Below the pieces are notes generated by a model, which made no database searches, was not told the origin of the DNA, and saw nothing but the letters and a program-made list of their open reading frames with translations. From a virus, in IMG/VR virus record IMGVR_UViG_3300027741_000242, positions 1 through 26,226 of that record: a stretch of 26,226 nt of DNA; one strand, written 5' to 3'. Positions 9,524-16,759 of the stretch are shown one piece after another. Position 1 is the first letter of the stretch. Each line of letters begins with the position of its first letter. A program made the translations under genes and the position numbers.

Positions 9524-11212
9524 ATGTCTGATTTTAAGAAGGTATCATCCTCTTTTTTAGATGCCATTAATAAAGTGGTAGGTGACGATAGAAAGAAATT
9601 CTTTGAAGAGCAAAAAGAACATGAGAAACTAGTGGCTGAAAAAATGCTTTCACCTAAGCAAAAGAAGATTGCTAAAGTAGCTGGTGACCCAAATAAGATT
9701 GATGCTGCTGATTTTGCTGCTCTTCGTTCAGGTAAGAAGATGAATAGTGAAGGATATAATGCCAAGAGAGAGCATGAGCTAAACATGGATGCAGCTCAAA
9801 GACATATGGATCGCAGAGCAGCTGAAGGCGAAGACATGACTGGTGCTAAAATTCATCCTAAGACATATGAAATTATTATGCCTAAGAGCAATACTAAGAA
9901 AATGGCTAAGGAAGAAGTCGAACTAGATGAAGGGGTACGTAGTTGGCTTGTTGGTAAAGTAGCAAAACACGGTGGTATGATACCAAGAGAAGTTGCTAAC
10001 GTTATAGTATCCAATTTGCACAAATCCGCACCAGAAACACTGAGAAAGCATCCTAATTATAATCGCATGACTAAGGAATTGCATCAGCATATTTCTGGCG
10101 CAAAAGATGCTGAAGAAGCCGTTCGTCGTTCTACAGACAAGAATTATCTTAGAAGTTTAGAAAAAAAACATATATCTGACATTACCGAAGAAATTGAGCA
10201 TCTGGACGAACTCACCGTAGATTTACTTAAAAGAGCTCGTGATAAAGCAGAAAGAATTTCTGGCGATTCACTTGGTAAAAATCCAATAAAGATGAAAGCA
10301 TATCAGCGCCAAGCAGACACATTTACTGATGCACTTCACAAGAAATATAAGGCACAACTATCATCTGGTAAAAGAAAGTATGTTGAAGAAAACGAACATA
10401 TTGATGAAACTTTAGGTGCAACTTTAAGAAAATATGTTCCTGGCTTAGGAAAAGAAGAATTAAAAAAAAGATACTTGGATGCTGATACTCGCACTAGATA
10501 TACTTTAGGTAAAGCTCCTGAAAATCATACTGATGCAGATAAAAAAGAATTGGAAATGCATGCAAAGAAACTCAGGAGATATGGTAAGTTAGTGGACAAA
10601 CACATCGGTGAAGCATACGATGAAGAAGTAGAGCAAGTTCAGGAAGGAGACCCTTCGTACTACAAAGGAAAGAGCACCACTGGTAATGCTTTACCACCAC
10701 CAGGTTCTTTTGCAGACAGAAAGCGAACTGGCAATACTTTTTTGAAGGGATTCAAGTCCAATCCGCAGCCAATCAAGCCCTACGTAGCCCCTAAAAGCAA
10801 AAATGAAGAAGTAGAGCAGATCGATGAACTGAGTCCTAATACAATGCACAATTTTAAGGCGGGGAGGCGTGAAAAACAACGCGATTTTAAGCTCGATCCG
10901 CATATGAGTGCAGGCGAATATGATGACAGGAGTAAAAAAGTTGTACAGGGCCTTAAACTAGCCAATAGAAGACTGAAGGCTCAAGGGCAGTCCACAAAGA
11001 CCCCGGATTACTTGCGTAGCATGCGTAGCGAAGCTACAGACACACCAGGAAACGGGCGCGAGCATCAATGCGCGATTCATGTAAAGAATGAACAATTTGG
11101 CGAAGGTAGAACTCTAACTACTAACATGCCGAGCCAGATGAATATGGCAATATCGCTTGGTATGATGTTATGTTCGAACATGGTATCGAAAGAGTCGACT
11201 CTGATGAACTAG
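9524..11212 (+). CDS. Modular virion/core protein with repeated protease-like sites, N-terminal part (frameshifted)
   Basis: Starts at ATG 9524 after AGGAGAAAAAA. Five linker motifs recur: EEVELDEG (130-137), EEIEHLDEL (222-230), EENEHIDET (288-296), EEVEQVQEG (367-375) and EEVEQIDEL (428-436). Each precedes a helical or basic module of about 60-90 residues. (I/L/V)-x-E is the cleavage motif of T4 prohead protease gp21, so processing into pieces is plausible. Near the C-terminus REHQCAIHVKNEQFGEG RTLTT begins a small domain that continues in another frame (HAEPDEYGNIAWYDVMFEHG, from 11125). The last 30 residues read in this frame are therefore probably wrong, and the native gene likely runs on to 11664. 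Confidence 0.78.
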   Translation: MSDFKKVSSSFLDAINKVVGDDRKKFFEEQKEHEKLVAEKMLSPKQKKIAKVAGDPNKIDAADFAALRSGKKMNSEGYNAKREHELNMDAAQRHMDRRAAEGEDMTGAKIHPKTYEIIMPKSNTKKMAKEEVELDEGVRSWLVGKVAKHGGMIPREVANVIVSNLHKSAPETLRKHPNYNRMTKELHQHISGAKDAEEAVRRSTDKNYLRSLEKKHISDITEEIEHLDELTVDLLKRARDKAERISGDSLGKNPIKMKAYQRQADTFTDALHKKYKAQLSSGKRKYVEENEHIDETLGATLRKYVPGLGKEELKKRYLDADTRTRYTLGKAPENHTDADKKELEMHAKKLRRYGKLVDKHIGEAYDEEVEQVQEGDPSYYKGKSTTGNALPPPGSFADRKRTGNTFLKGFKSNPQPIKPYVAPKSKNEEVEQIDELSPNTMHNFKAGRREKQRDFKLDPHMSAGEYDDRSKKVVQGLKLANRRLKAQGQSTKTPDYLRSMRSEATDTPGNGREHQCAIHVKNEQFGEGRTLTTNMPSQMNMAISLGMMLCSNMVSKESTLMN

Positions 11213-11664
11213 AAATTCTTGTTTCAGAGGCTCATGTTCACTCGACTAAGAAGTCGATGAAGGAAAGCACCATTAAATCTCTTAGAGATATCACCGAAGG
11301 TCGTGGCCGCCCACGTAAGAATCCAGATGATCCTAAGTGGAAGAAGATGGAAGCTAAGCCTGCTGCCTCATCAGATGATGATGAAGAAGACAGCGGCCCG
11401 GCAAGACCAGGTTCACCTCATCTTGCTACAGAACCGGATAAGCACATTTCAGTTCAACTTAAAGTTGCACAGGATATGAAGGATGAAAAGGGTGGTGCCG
11501 ATGTTAAGTTTGCAAACGGTAAGACACATTTCGTTAAGCATGACGTCGCTTCTAAAGTGCTTAGTGGTCTAGAAAAACTTAAGCCTGCAGATAGAGCAGA
11601 TGTTCATGACCATATTGCTCAGTCTCATGAAAACTTAATGCAAGTACACAAAGTATTAAGCTGA
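11170..11664 (+). CDS. C-terminal part of the modular virion protein, downstream of a frameshift
   Basis: The open frame actually begins at 11125 (HAEPDEYGNIAWYDV), directly after an in-frame TAA at 11122-11124; the first ATG is 11170 and has no good ribosome site. The sequence continues the domain begun in the 9524 gene, then has SLRDITEGRGRPRKNPDDP (another I-x-E/G site with an AT-hook-like GRGRPRK), an acidic spacer (SSDDDEEDSG) and a final domain with HISVQLKVAQ, DVKFANGKTHFVKHD and ADVHDHIAQSHENLMQVHK. I recall this last module in other T4-like virion proteins. It is best seen as part of one split gene of about 712 codons. Confidence 0.7.
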   Translation: MFEHGIERVDSDELEILVSEAHVHSTKKSMKESTIKSLRDITEGRGRPRKNPDDPKWKKMEAKPAASSDDDEEDSGPARPGSPHLATEPDKHISVQLKVAQDMKDEKGGADVKFANGKTHFVKHDVASKVLSGLEKLKPADRADVHDHIAQSHENLMQVHKVLS

Positions 11665-11665
11665 T

Positions 11666-11893
11666 ATGCCAATATTTGCCAAGAACTTTATTATAAGCGG
11701 TACTGAAAGTCAAGAAGCTACAAACAGTGCTAGCGAGCCTAGCACTGTTGTTGAGCCCAAGGTAGTGGTTGAAGAATCAGTTAGCACAACACCTACTCCT
11801 GAAGCAGGAGTGATTATTAATGGCAAAGTTAAAAAGATTAGCAAAAAATCAGCATCTACTTATTTACTTGATATGTTAACTTTAGACGATTAA
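11666..11893 (+). CDS. Hypothetical 75-residue late protein
   Basis: ATG 11666 lies 1 nt after the upstream TGA. The protein begins MPIFAKNFIISGTES, is low-complexity in the middle (Ser/Thr/Val/Glu/Pro, e.g. TVVEPKVVVEESVSTTPTPE) and ends with a basic-then-hydrophobic segment (KVKKISKKSASTYLLDMLTLDD). It is probably disordered with a C-terminal helix; a role as a small core or linker protein in virion assembly is possible. A late-promoter box overlaps its end. Confidence 0.6.
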   Translation: MPIFAKNFIISGTESQEATNSASEPSTVVEPKVVVEESVSTTPTPEAGVIINGKVKKISKKSASTYLLDMLTLDD

Positions 11894-11899
11894 TAAATA
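11892..11899 (+). promoter_or_regulatory. Late promoter before a virion protein gene (AATAAATA)
   Basis: AATAAATA differs from the T4 late octamer at one base and fits NATAAATA. It lies 33 bp before ATG 11932, with AAGGAG in between at 11918-11923. Its position at the start of an abundant-type structural gene supports it. Confidence 0.65.
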
Positions 11900-11931
11900 C
11901 ACTAGAAGCTCAACTTTAAGGAGAAGTAAAA

Positions 11932-12948
11932 ATGGCTCTATGGGGAAGAAACGACCAATCGGTAACTGCTAATAGCACTACTACGGTTGAGTCATCAAAC
12001 GGTGCTCCAATCGGCACCCACGTTTTTGTAAAGAGTGGTGGTGGCAATTCATCAGTTCGTGTTGACGGTGCTAATGCTCACTACGGTAATACATCAGCCG
12101 GTTCACGTGCAAACGTTGACGTTGCTATGTTTGGCAACGTAACAATGAGCGCATTTGTTCCAGGTATTGCTGTTGGTGTTTTTGGCGTGAGCGCTAATGA
12201 CACAGGTACTACACCAAATGAAATTGGTACATATAGTGGAAACTTATCATCTGCTTATGTTTCTACCGGTGGTTCGGGGTATTCGGCAAACGCTGTCGTA
12301 ACTCTTACATTTGCTAACGGTTCTTCAAATGCAACTGCTGTCAACGCATTTGCTAACGTAACTGCAGGTGTCGGCGGTCATATTACAGCTCTTCTGATTA
12401 ACCAACCTGGTTCTGGCTATTCAGTACCACCGACAGTAACAATTGCTGCTCCATCTGCAATTAACATTACTGCTAATACAACCGGTGTAAGCAATACTAC
12501 AGATACAATTCTAGTATCGACAGCTAACAGCAAGTTCCAAGCCGGTGACAGATTATACTATACTGTACCAACCAACAATACAGCTATTACTGGTCTAACA
12601 GGTAACTCATATTACTATGTAACATTTGCTAATACCACAGCACTTGCTGTTTCACTCACAAAGGGTGGAGCTAATGCTGATATCGCTGAAACAAGAGTCG
12701 GAGCTGGTGAAGTCCATACTCTTACCGGTGATACTGCAACAGGTTTCGTAGTTGTTGGTGGTGCAAAAAATATGGGCATTGCTCACGCCGGATGGAATCT
12801 TAGAACAGTTGGGTCAGGTGGTCGCGCCGGTCGCGTTCAATACGAAACACTAGTTGCAATGGGGTCGCTAGGTGCTCAAACTGCTGCTTATGGTACACCT
12901 GCTAATGTCTCTGATGCTGCTGACGATGCTGTCTTACCTGACGCCTAA
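11932..12948 (+). CDS. Virion structural protein, Gly/Ser/Thr/Asn-rich, 338 aa
   Basis: Starts MALWGRNDQSVTANSTT after a late promoter and AAGGAG. Composition is very rich in Ala, Gly, Asn, Thr and Val with no Cys, typical of beta-rich exposed virion proteins. Repeats such as TGGSGYSANAVVTLTFANG and PGSGYSVPPTVTIAAPSAI suggest tandem beta or Ig-like units (about residues 110-185). The end, GIAHAGWNLRTVGSGGRAGR followed by VQYETLVAMGS, is one I recall in structural proteins of marine T4-like phages. Probably a capsid-surface or tail decoration protein; the exact location in the virion is not evident. Confidence 0.75.
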   Translation: MALWGRNDQSVTANSTTTVESSNGAPIGTHVFVKSGGGNSSVRVDGANAHYGNTSAGSRANVDVAMFGNVTMSAFVPGIAVGVFGVSANDTGTTPNEIGTYSGNLSSAYVSTGGSGYSANAVVTLTFANGSSNATAVNAFANVTAGVGGHITALLINQPGSGYSVPPTVTIAAPSAINITANTTGVSNTTDTILVSTANSKFQAGDRLYYTVPTNNTAITGLTGNSYYYVTFANTTALAVSLTKGGANADIAETRVGAGEVHTLTGDTATGFVVVGGAKNMGIAHAGWNLRTVGSGGRAGRVQYETLVAMGSLGAQTAAYGTPANVSDAADDAVLPDA

Positions 12949-12952
12949 TTAA

Positions 12953-13270
12953 ATGACAACAAAGAAGATAACTGAGCTACCAGCACATACTAATGCTTCC
13001 GGGGATGATCTACTCTTAGTAGTAGACTCCCCGGCAGCTAATGCTGAAACAAGGAAGATGACTTTAACTAACTTCTTCGCTAATGTTTCAGCTAATGTAA
13101 GTGTAACCAGTAAGATTACAACAAATGCATTGTATCTTTCTAATACAACCAATACCCCTGCAAATTCCTCTGCAGCCGGGTCTCCTGGCGAGATTAGGGT
13201 TGGCGCAAATTATATCTACGTTTGCGTCAGTACTAACACGTGGAAAAGAGCATCTATAAGTAGTTGGTAA
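12953..13270 (+). CDS. Small virion protein with tail-fibre-like motifs, 105 aa
   Basis: Starts 4 nt after the preceding stop. The N-terminus MTTKKITELPAHTNASGDDL, then LLVVDSPAANAETRKMTLTN, matches the I-(S/T)-E-L-P ... D-x-L-x-V-V-D pattern at the start of many phage tail-fibre and tail-appendage proteins. The C-terminus (SPGEIRVGANYIYVCVSTNTWKR) is a short beta motif common at fibre tips. The protein is short for a fibre, so it may be a tip or connector. It is the last gene of the clear structural block. Confidence 0.7.
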   Translation: MTTKKITELPAHTNASGDDLLLVVDSPAANAETRKMTLTNFFANVSANVSVTSKITTNALYLSNTTNTPANSSAAGSPGEIRVGANYIYVCVSTNTWKRASISSW

Positions 13271-13273
13271 ATT

Positions 13274-13666
13274 ATGCATAATGATGTTCTTGATGAATCA
13301 AATTTTTTATTATACGCTGCAAAAAATTATGATAACCCTTCTTGCTTTGACACAGAAGAGTTTTATGAAGATTTGAATAGATTTAAGTATATTAAAAGAT
13401 TGTTTAGTAAGTATGAAGAGACAGGTGATATAAAAGAGAGACTTGTTCTTAATCATATTATCGTTCTTTATAATCTGTTCGGTGTTCCCGCAACTACAAG
13501 AATGCTCTTTTTAAAACTAAAAGATTTTTATCATCTTTTAGTTCCTTTTTTAATTTTGCTTAATTATTGCCCTGAAAGGGTCGATAATATTAGTGATGCC
13601 GGTAGTATTTTTATTACTGACATAATGTTAGACCCTTACATAGTAAATGCTTTAAGAGAGATATGA
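13274..13666 (+). CDS. Conserved T4-like protein (DUF7207-like), 130 aa
   Basis: Begins MHNDVLDESNFLLYAAKNYD and carries CFDTEEFYEDLNRFKYIKRL, then GDIKERLVLNHIIVLYNLFG and TRMLFLKLKDFYHLLVPFLI. This pattern is widespread in T4-like phages, where I remember it as a domain of unknown function (DUF7207). It is helical, partly hydrophobic, with no signal peptide. Codon use is AT-rich. It overlaps the next small gene by 4 nt, and both sit upstream of the lysis genes. Confidence 0.72.
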   Translation: MHNDVLDESNFLLYAAKNYDNPSCFDTEEFYEDLNRFKYIKRLFSKYEETGDIKERLVLNHIIVLYNLFGVPATTRMLFLKLKDFYHLLVPFLILLNYCPERVDNISDAGSIFITDIMLDPYIVNALREI

Positions 13667-13818
13667 ACAGAAAAAAACTTAAAGAAGACGCGGCTCCGGC
13701 TAATGTAGTAGGGGATGGCAAGGTAGCAGGATTAGGAGTAGGTGCTCAGGGTGAGCCTCCTGTTAATAAGAAGTCTCGCACTCTTAAAATTATAAGAAGG
13801 GTAGTTAAAATAAAATGA
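13663..13818 (+). CDS. Small conserved phage protein (AGLGVG-QGEPPV), 51 aa
   Basis: A short frame with ATGA overlaps at both ends (13663-13666 and 13815-13818). The product MNRKKLKEDAAPANVVGDGK continues VAGLGVGAQGEPPVNKKSRT and a basic tail (LKIIRRVVKIK). The VAGLGVGxQGEPxV block is one I recall from short proteins in this position in marine T4-like phages. Basic ends and a Gly-rich middle suggest a flexible virion or regulatory peptide. Function unknown. Confidence 0.68.
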   Translation: MNRKKLKEDAAPANVVGDGKVAGLGVGAQGEPPVNKKSRTLKIIRRVVKIK

Positions 13819-14219
13819 AAGTGTTACTTCTTGTTCCTATTTTATCTCTTATTACTGGTTGTGCAGCTATAGACGCTTTCAAGACACGTCCGTTTGATAA
13901 TGTAGAGCAGGATAAGATAAACTATATCAGAACACTATCTGGTGAAATGAAGCAGCAATGTTCATCCCCAAATAGTATAAAAGCGGATCTAGCCATTTTA
14001 AAATTTAAGGCGTTAGAATTAAAAAATTATTCTAACAGTCTCCCTGATAATCAAGAGACCGCAAAACTTTCAGTTCTTCTATTTAATTTAATCGAGCCTA
14101 TGAGCAATGCTTATCAGCTCGATGATGCACCTGGAGAAACTTTTTGTAAGCTAAAATTGGATAATATAGAAGAATCAGCCAAAAAAATACAACTGGTTAC
14201 TTCTAAGAGGCCAAAATGA
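13815..14219 (+). CDS. Outer-membrane lipoprotein, 134 aa
   Basis: Begins MKVLLLVPILSLITGCAAID: a signal peptide with lipobox ITGC (Cys16). The mature chain is helical with charged and Asn/Gln residues (EMKQQCSSPNSIKADLAILK, ALELKNYSNSLPDNQETAKL) and a second Cys pair. It sits two genes before a holin, so a spanin-type or superinfection-exclusion lipoprotein is plausible. At about 119 mature residues it is long for an Rz1-type o-spanin. The possible inner-membrane partner is the 198-aa protein at 16760. Confidence 0.72.
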   Translation: MKVLLLVPILSLITGCAAIDAFKTRPFDNVEQDKINYIRTLSGEMKQQCSSPNSIKADLAILKFKALELKNYSNSLPDNQETAKLSVLLFNLIEPMSNAYQLDDAPGETFCKLKLDNIEESAKKIQLVTSKRPK

Positions 14220-14464
14220 ACATTAATAGCTTACTAGAACCATTTATTGGTTCTACAGACCATGATGTAAATACTGCAGCTGCAAAACTTCACACATACG
14301 TAGAAGAGCTTAATAAGGGTCATATAACCAAAAAAGAATTTGACTTTCTAGTTCAAGATCTAAAGATACTAGAATCGGTTAATTTTGAAGTTGACAAGCT
14401 AAAGAAGCGTGAACAGCTCAACGGGCTAATAGATGATTTAATTAATCTCTCCTCAATAATATAA
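14216..14464 (+). CDS. Hypothetical helical protein, 82 aa
   Basis: ATGA overlap with the lipoprotein gene. The protein (MNINSLLEPFIGSTDHDVNT, then LHTYVEELNKGHITKKEFDF and a final LKKREQLNGLIDDLINLSS) is amphipathic with heptad-like hydrophobics; no membrane segment or enzyme motif. By position it could regulate lysis or be a small cytoplasmic partner of the lysis proteins. It is not recognised beyond that. Confidence 0.65.
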   Translation: MNINSLLEPFIGSTDHDVNTAAAKLHTYVEELNKGHITKKEFDFLVQDLKILESVNFEVDKLKKREQLNGLIDDLINLSSII

Positions 14465-14479
14465 TAATAAGAGGCTATC

Positions 14480-14776
14480 ATGCTCAATAAAGAAGAAGAT
14501 TGGATGAACACTAAGTGGCGACCAATGATGGGCTGGACATACATGGTTACGTGTATTTTTGATTTTATCGTTGGCCCTATCCTATATAATATACTACAGT
14601 TTTTAAACCCAGGCCAGCAAGTTGCAATGTGGCAACCCCTCACACTTGGTGGAGGTGGTCTTTATCACTTAGCAATGGGTGCAGTTCTTGGTATCGCCGC
14701 CTGGACAAGAGGTCAAGAGAAAGTGGCTGCTATTGAAAATAAAGCCACCGTTGATAGCAAATCAGTGGGTGAATAA
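14480..14776 (+). CDS. Holin, 3-TM GTA-type, 98 aa
   Basis: AGAGG precedes ATG 14480. The sequence KWRPMMGWTYMVTCIFDFIV, GPILYNILQF and MWQPLTLGGGGLYHLAMGAV matches the three-TM holin family known from gene-transfer agents and marine T4-like phages (GTA_holin_3TM type). The three hydrophobic segments are about residues 15-40, 55-63 and 68-82, and WQPLTLGGGGLYHLAMGA is the signature. A charged tail (RGQEKVAAIENKA) follows. Holins open the inner membrane at the set time of lysis. The next gene follows directly. Confidence 0.85.
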   Translation: MLNKEEDWMNTKWRPMMGWTYMVTCIFDFIVGPILYNILQFLNPGQQVAMWQPLTLGGGGLYHLAMGAVLGIAAWTRGQEKVAAIENKATVDSKSVGE

Positions 14777-15016
14777 ATGAGCGTAGAACAATTTGATACC
14801 GGTGCGAGGATTGCTGTGCTAGAAAATGAAGTTAGAAACATTGTTGGTGAGCTCAAAGAGCTTAGAGTTGAGCAAAAAGAGCAGCATCAACTTCTAATGC
14901 AGAAATTTAGTCACCTAGAAGACCGTTTGAGCAATCTTGAGAAGTGGCGGTGGATGCTTCTTGGCGGTGCTGCTGTTATTGGCTATCTAGTGTCACACTT
15001 CAGTCTATTTAAATAA
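14777..15016 (+). CDS. Coiled-coil protein with C-terminal TM (XhlA-like), 79 aa
   Basis: Starts immediately after the holin stop. The first 55 residues form a coiled coil (IAVLENEVRNIVGELKELRV, HLEDRLSNLEKWRW), followed by one TM helix (MLLGGAAVIGYLVSHFSLF). This is the layout of XhlA/hemolysin-type lysis accessory proteins. With the 3-TM holin it probably forms the host-lysis pair. No endolysin is visible in this window. Confidence 0.75.
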   Translation: MSVEQFDTGARIAVLENEVRNIVGELKELRVEQKEQHQLLMQKFSHLEDRLSNLEKWRWMLLGGAAVIGYLVSHFSLFK

Positions 15017-15017
15017 G

Positions 15018-15064
15018 TTGATATAGTATCCTGTTGCTGATATAATACATTGTCGGCAACAGGA
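15018..15064 (+). promoter_or_regulatory. Promoter embedded in an inverted repeat before the primase gene
   Basis: TTGATA (15018-15023), 17 bp, TATAAT (15041-15046) is a good sigma70 promoter. A 9-bp perfect inverted repeat, TCCTGTTGC (15029-15037) with GCAACAGGA (15056-15064), brackets the -10. The 3' arm contains the ribosome site AGGA (15061-15064) before ATG 15070. RNA starting from this promoter (about 15053) lacks the 5' arm and has a free ribosome site, while read-through RNA can fold and hide it. T4 uses this logic for genes such as e and soc. Confidence 0.72.
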
Positions 15065-15069
15065 TTATT

Positions 15070-16089
15070 ATGATTTACATTGATACCAAATATATTGGAC
15101 TCTTATCTAATCGTCTCGAAAGACTAAAGAAGAAGTCCGGAAATACTTTTAACTGCAGATGTCCTATCTGTGGTGACTCCCAAACAGATAAAACTAAGAC
15201 TCGCGGATACCTATACGAGAAGAAAGGTATCATGCTATACTATTGTCATAACTGTAATGCGTCCATGACATTTGGTAATTTCCTCAAAGCTATTGATCCA
15301 ACTCTGCATAGAGAATATGCTCAAGAGAAGTTCATTGAGAAGCATTCGGGAGCACTTGTAGTCGAAGAAAAAGATATCTCTAAGATTGTTATTCCAAAGT
15401 TTATGAGAGCATCTCCACTTAAGAATCTTAAGAAGATATCTCAGCTTGAATACAATCACCCTGCAAAGATGTATGTTGATAAGCGTAAGATTCCAGCAGG
15501 TTCACACTATAAGTTATTCTATGCACCGAAGTTTAAATCGTGGGTCAATACGTTTGTGCCGGATAAGTTTGAATCGGTAGAGTTTGACGAGCCAAGATTG
15601 ATTATTCCGTTTCTCGATGCCGATAAGAATTTTTTCGGTCTGCAAGGACGCTCATTTGCTCCTACTGGTATCCGCTACATTACGATTATGACGAATAATA
15701 CTAGGCCTAAAGTATTTGGACTAGATGCTGCTGATTTGAGCAAGACTACCTATATCACTGAAGGACCTATTGATTCCCTGTTTCTCCCTAACGCTCTTGC
15801 AATGGCAGGGGCAGATGTTAGTCTATCATGGGTTAAAGAGGAATACAAAAAGAATCTAGTGTTTGTGTATGATAATGAGCCTCGTAATAAAGACATCATC
15901 CGTAGAATGGAAAAGACTATCGAGCAAGGATATAATGTTTGTATATGGCCTGATACGATAGACCAGAAAGACATTAACGATATGATCTTAGCTGGCAGAT
16001 CAAATACCCAGATAAAACAAATTATAGATACGCATACATACAATAACCTTGAAGCAAAGCTAACATTGATGGTGTGGAAAAAAATATGA
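15070..16089 (+). CDS. 61: DNA primase, T4 gp61-type, 339 aa
   Basis: Zinc-binding domain with CPICGD (residues 31-36) and CHNC (59-62), then a TOPRIM catalytic core: the acidic motif YITEGPIDSLFL (228-239), the second motif VFVYDNEPRN (264-273) and DINDM (301-305). These match the bacteriophage T4 gp61 / DnaG-like primase that makes RNA primers for lagging-strand synthesis with the gp41 helicase. Length equals the T4 protein (about 340 aa). It is placed after its own promoter and overlaps ThyX by 4 nt. Confidence 0.9.
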   Translation: MIYIDTKYIGLLSNRLERLKKKSGNTFNCRCPICGDSQTDKTKTRGYLYEKKGIMLYYCHNCNASMTFGNFLKAIDPTLHREYAQEKFIEKHSGALVVEEKDISKIVIPKFMRASPLKNLKKISQLEYNHPAKMYVDKRKIPAGSHYKLFYAPKFKSWVNTFVPDKFESVEFDEPRLIIPFLDADKNFFGLQGRSFAPTGIRYITIMTNNTRPKVFGLDAADLSKTTYITEGPIDSLFLPNALAMAGADVSLSWVKEEYKKNLVFVYDNEPRNKDIIRRMEKTIEQGYNVCIWPDTIDQKDINDMILAGRSNTQIKQIIDTHTYNNLEAKLTLMVWKKI

Positions 16090-16751
16090 ACGTACGTATT
16101 GTGAGCTACTCACAACCTCTTAGAGGGGAAGATAGCAATCTTATTAATGCGCAGGACCTAGTTGCATTTTGTGCACGGGTTTCTAATCCATCTAATCAGC
16201 TTAATACAGAAACATCAGATAAGCTTATTCGATATCTAGTAAAGAACAAACACTGGTCGCCGCTTGAAATGGTTTCTGTGTGTCTAGAAGTCGTTACTAC
16301 AAGAGATATTGCGCGGCAACTTCTACGTCATCGTAGCTTTAGTTTTCAAGAATTCAGTCAACGATACGCAGACCCGGTCAAAGAGCTTAACTTTGTAACT
16401 AGAGAGGCCAGGCTGCAGGATCCAAAAAATAGACAAAACTCAATTGAGATACATAATAAGCTGTTACAAGAGCAGTGGGTGTCTCATCAACAAGAAGTTA
16501 TTGATCTGGCTCGTGAGAAGTATGAATGGGCCATTAGATCAGGTATTGCGAAGGAGCAGGCTAGAGTTGTTCTTCCGGAAGGCTTGATAGAATCAAAGCT
16601 TTATGTTAATGGGACGCTTAGATCATGGATTCACTATATTCAACTAAGATCCGCTAACGGGACTCAAAAAGAACATATCGAGATAGCCAAAGCATGTGCT
16701 ACAGTTATTTCGGATATCTTTCCCCTTGCGGATGAGTTTGTCGAACAATAA
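16086..16751 (+). CDS. thyX: Flavin-dependent thymidylate synthase ThyX, 221 aa
   Basis: Start ATG 16086 (MNVRIVSYSQPLRG) is preferred over 16074 because it gives the standard ThyX N-terminus and a 4-nt ATGA overlap. The ThyX motif RHRx7S is at residues 81-91 (RHRSFSFQEFS). The preceding HWSPLEMVSV contributes to FAD/dUMP binding, and the C-terminal EGLIESKLYVNGTLRSWIHY contains the conserved substrate-binding part. It makes dTMP from dUMP using methylene-tetrahydrofolate and reduced FAD. With NrdAB downstream it provides dNTPs for phage replication. Confidence 0.93.
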   Translation: MNVRIVSYSQPLRGEDSNLINAQDLVAFCARVSNPSNQLNTETSDKLIRYLVKNKHWSPLEMVSVCLEVVTTRDIARQLLRHRSFSFQEFSQRYADPVKELNFVTREARLQDPKNRQNSIEIHNKLLQEQWVSHQQEVIDLAREKYEWAIRSGIAKEQARVVLPEGLIESKLYVNGTLRSWIHYIQLRSANGTQKEHIEIAKACATVISDIFPLADEFVEQ

Positions 16752-16759
16752 GAGGGCTT

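Noticed and set aside
11111-11128. Programmed -1 ribosomal frameshift
   Set aside because: The bases CTA ACT ACT AAC do not form an X XXY YYZ slippery heptamer, and the -1 frame holds a TAA at 11122-11124, so slippage upstream of it would stop. A one-base loss is simpler.
14437-14465. TATAAT at 14460 as a promoter for the holin
   Set aside because: The -35 position (TTTAAT) is poor and the match lies in a run of TAA stop codons; AT-rich chance match.
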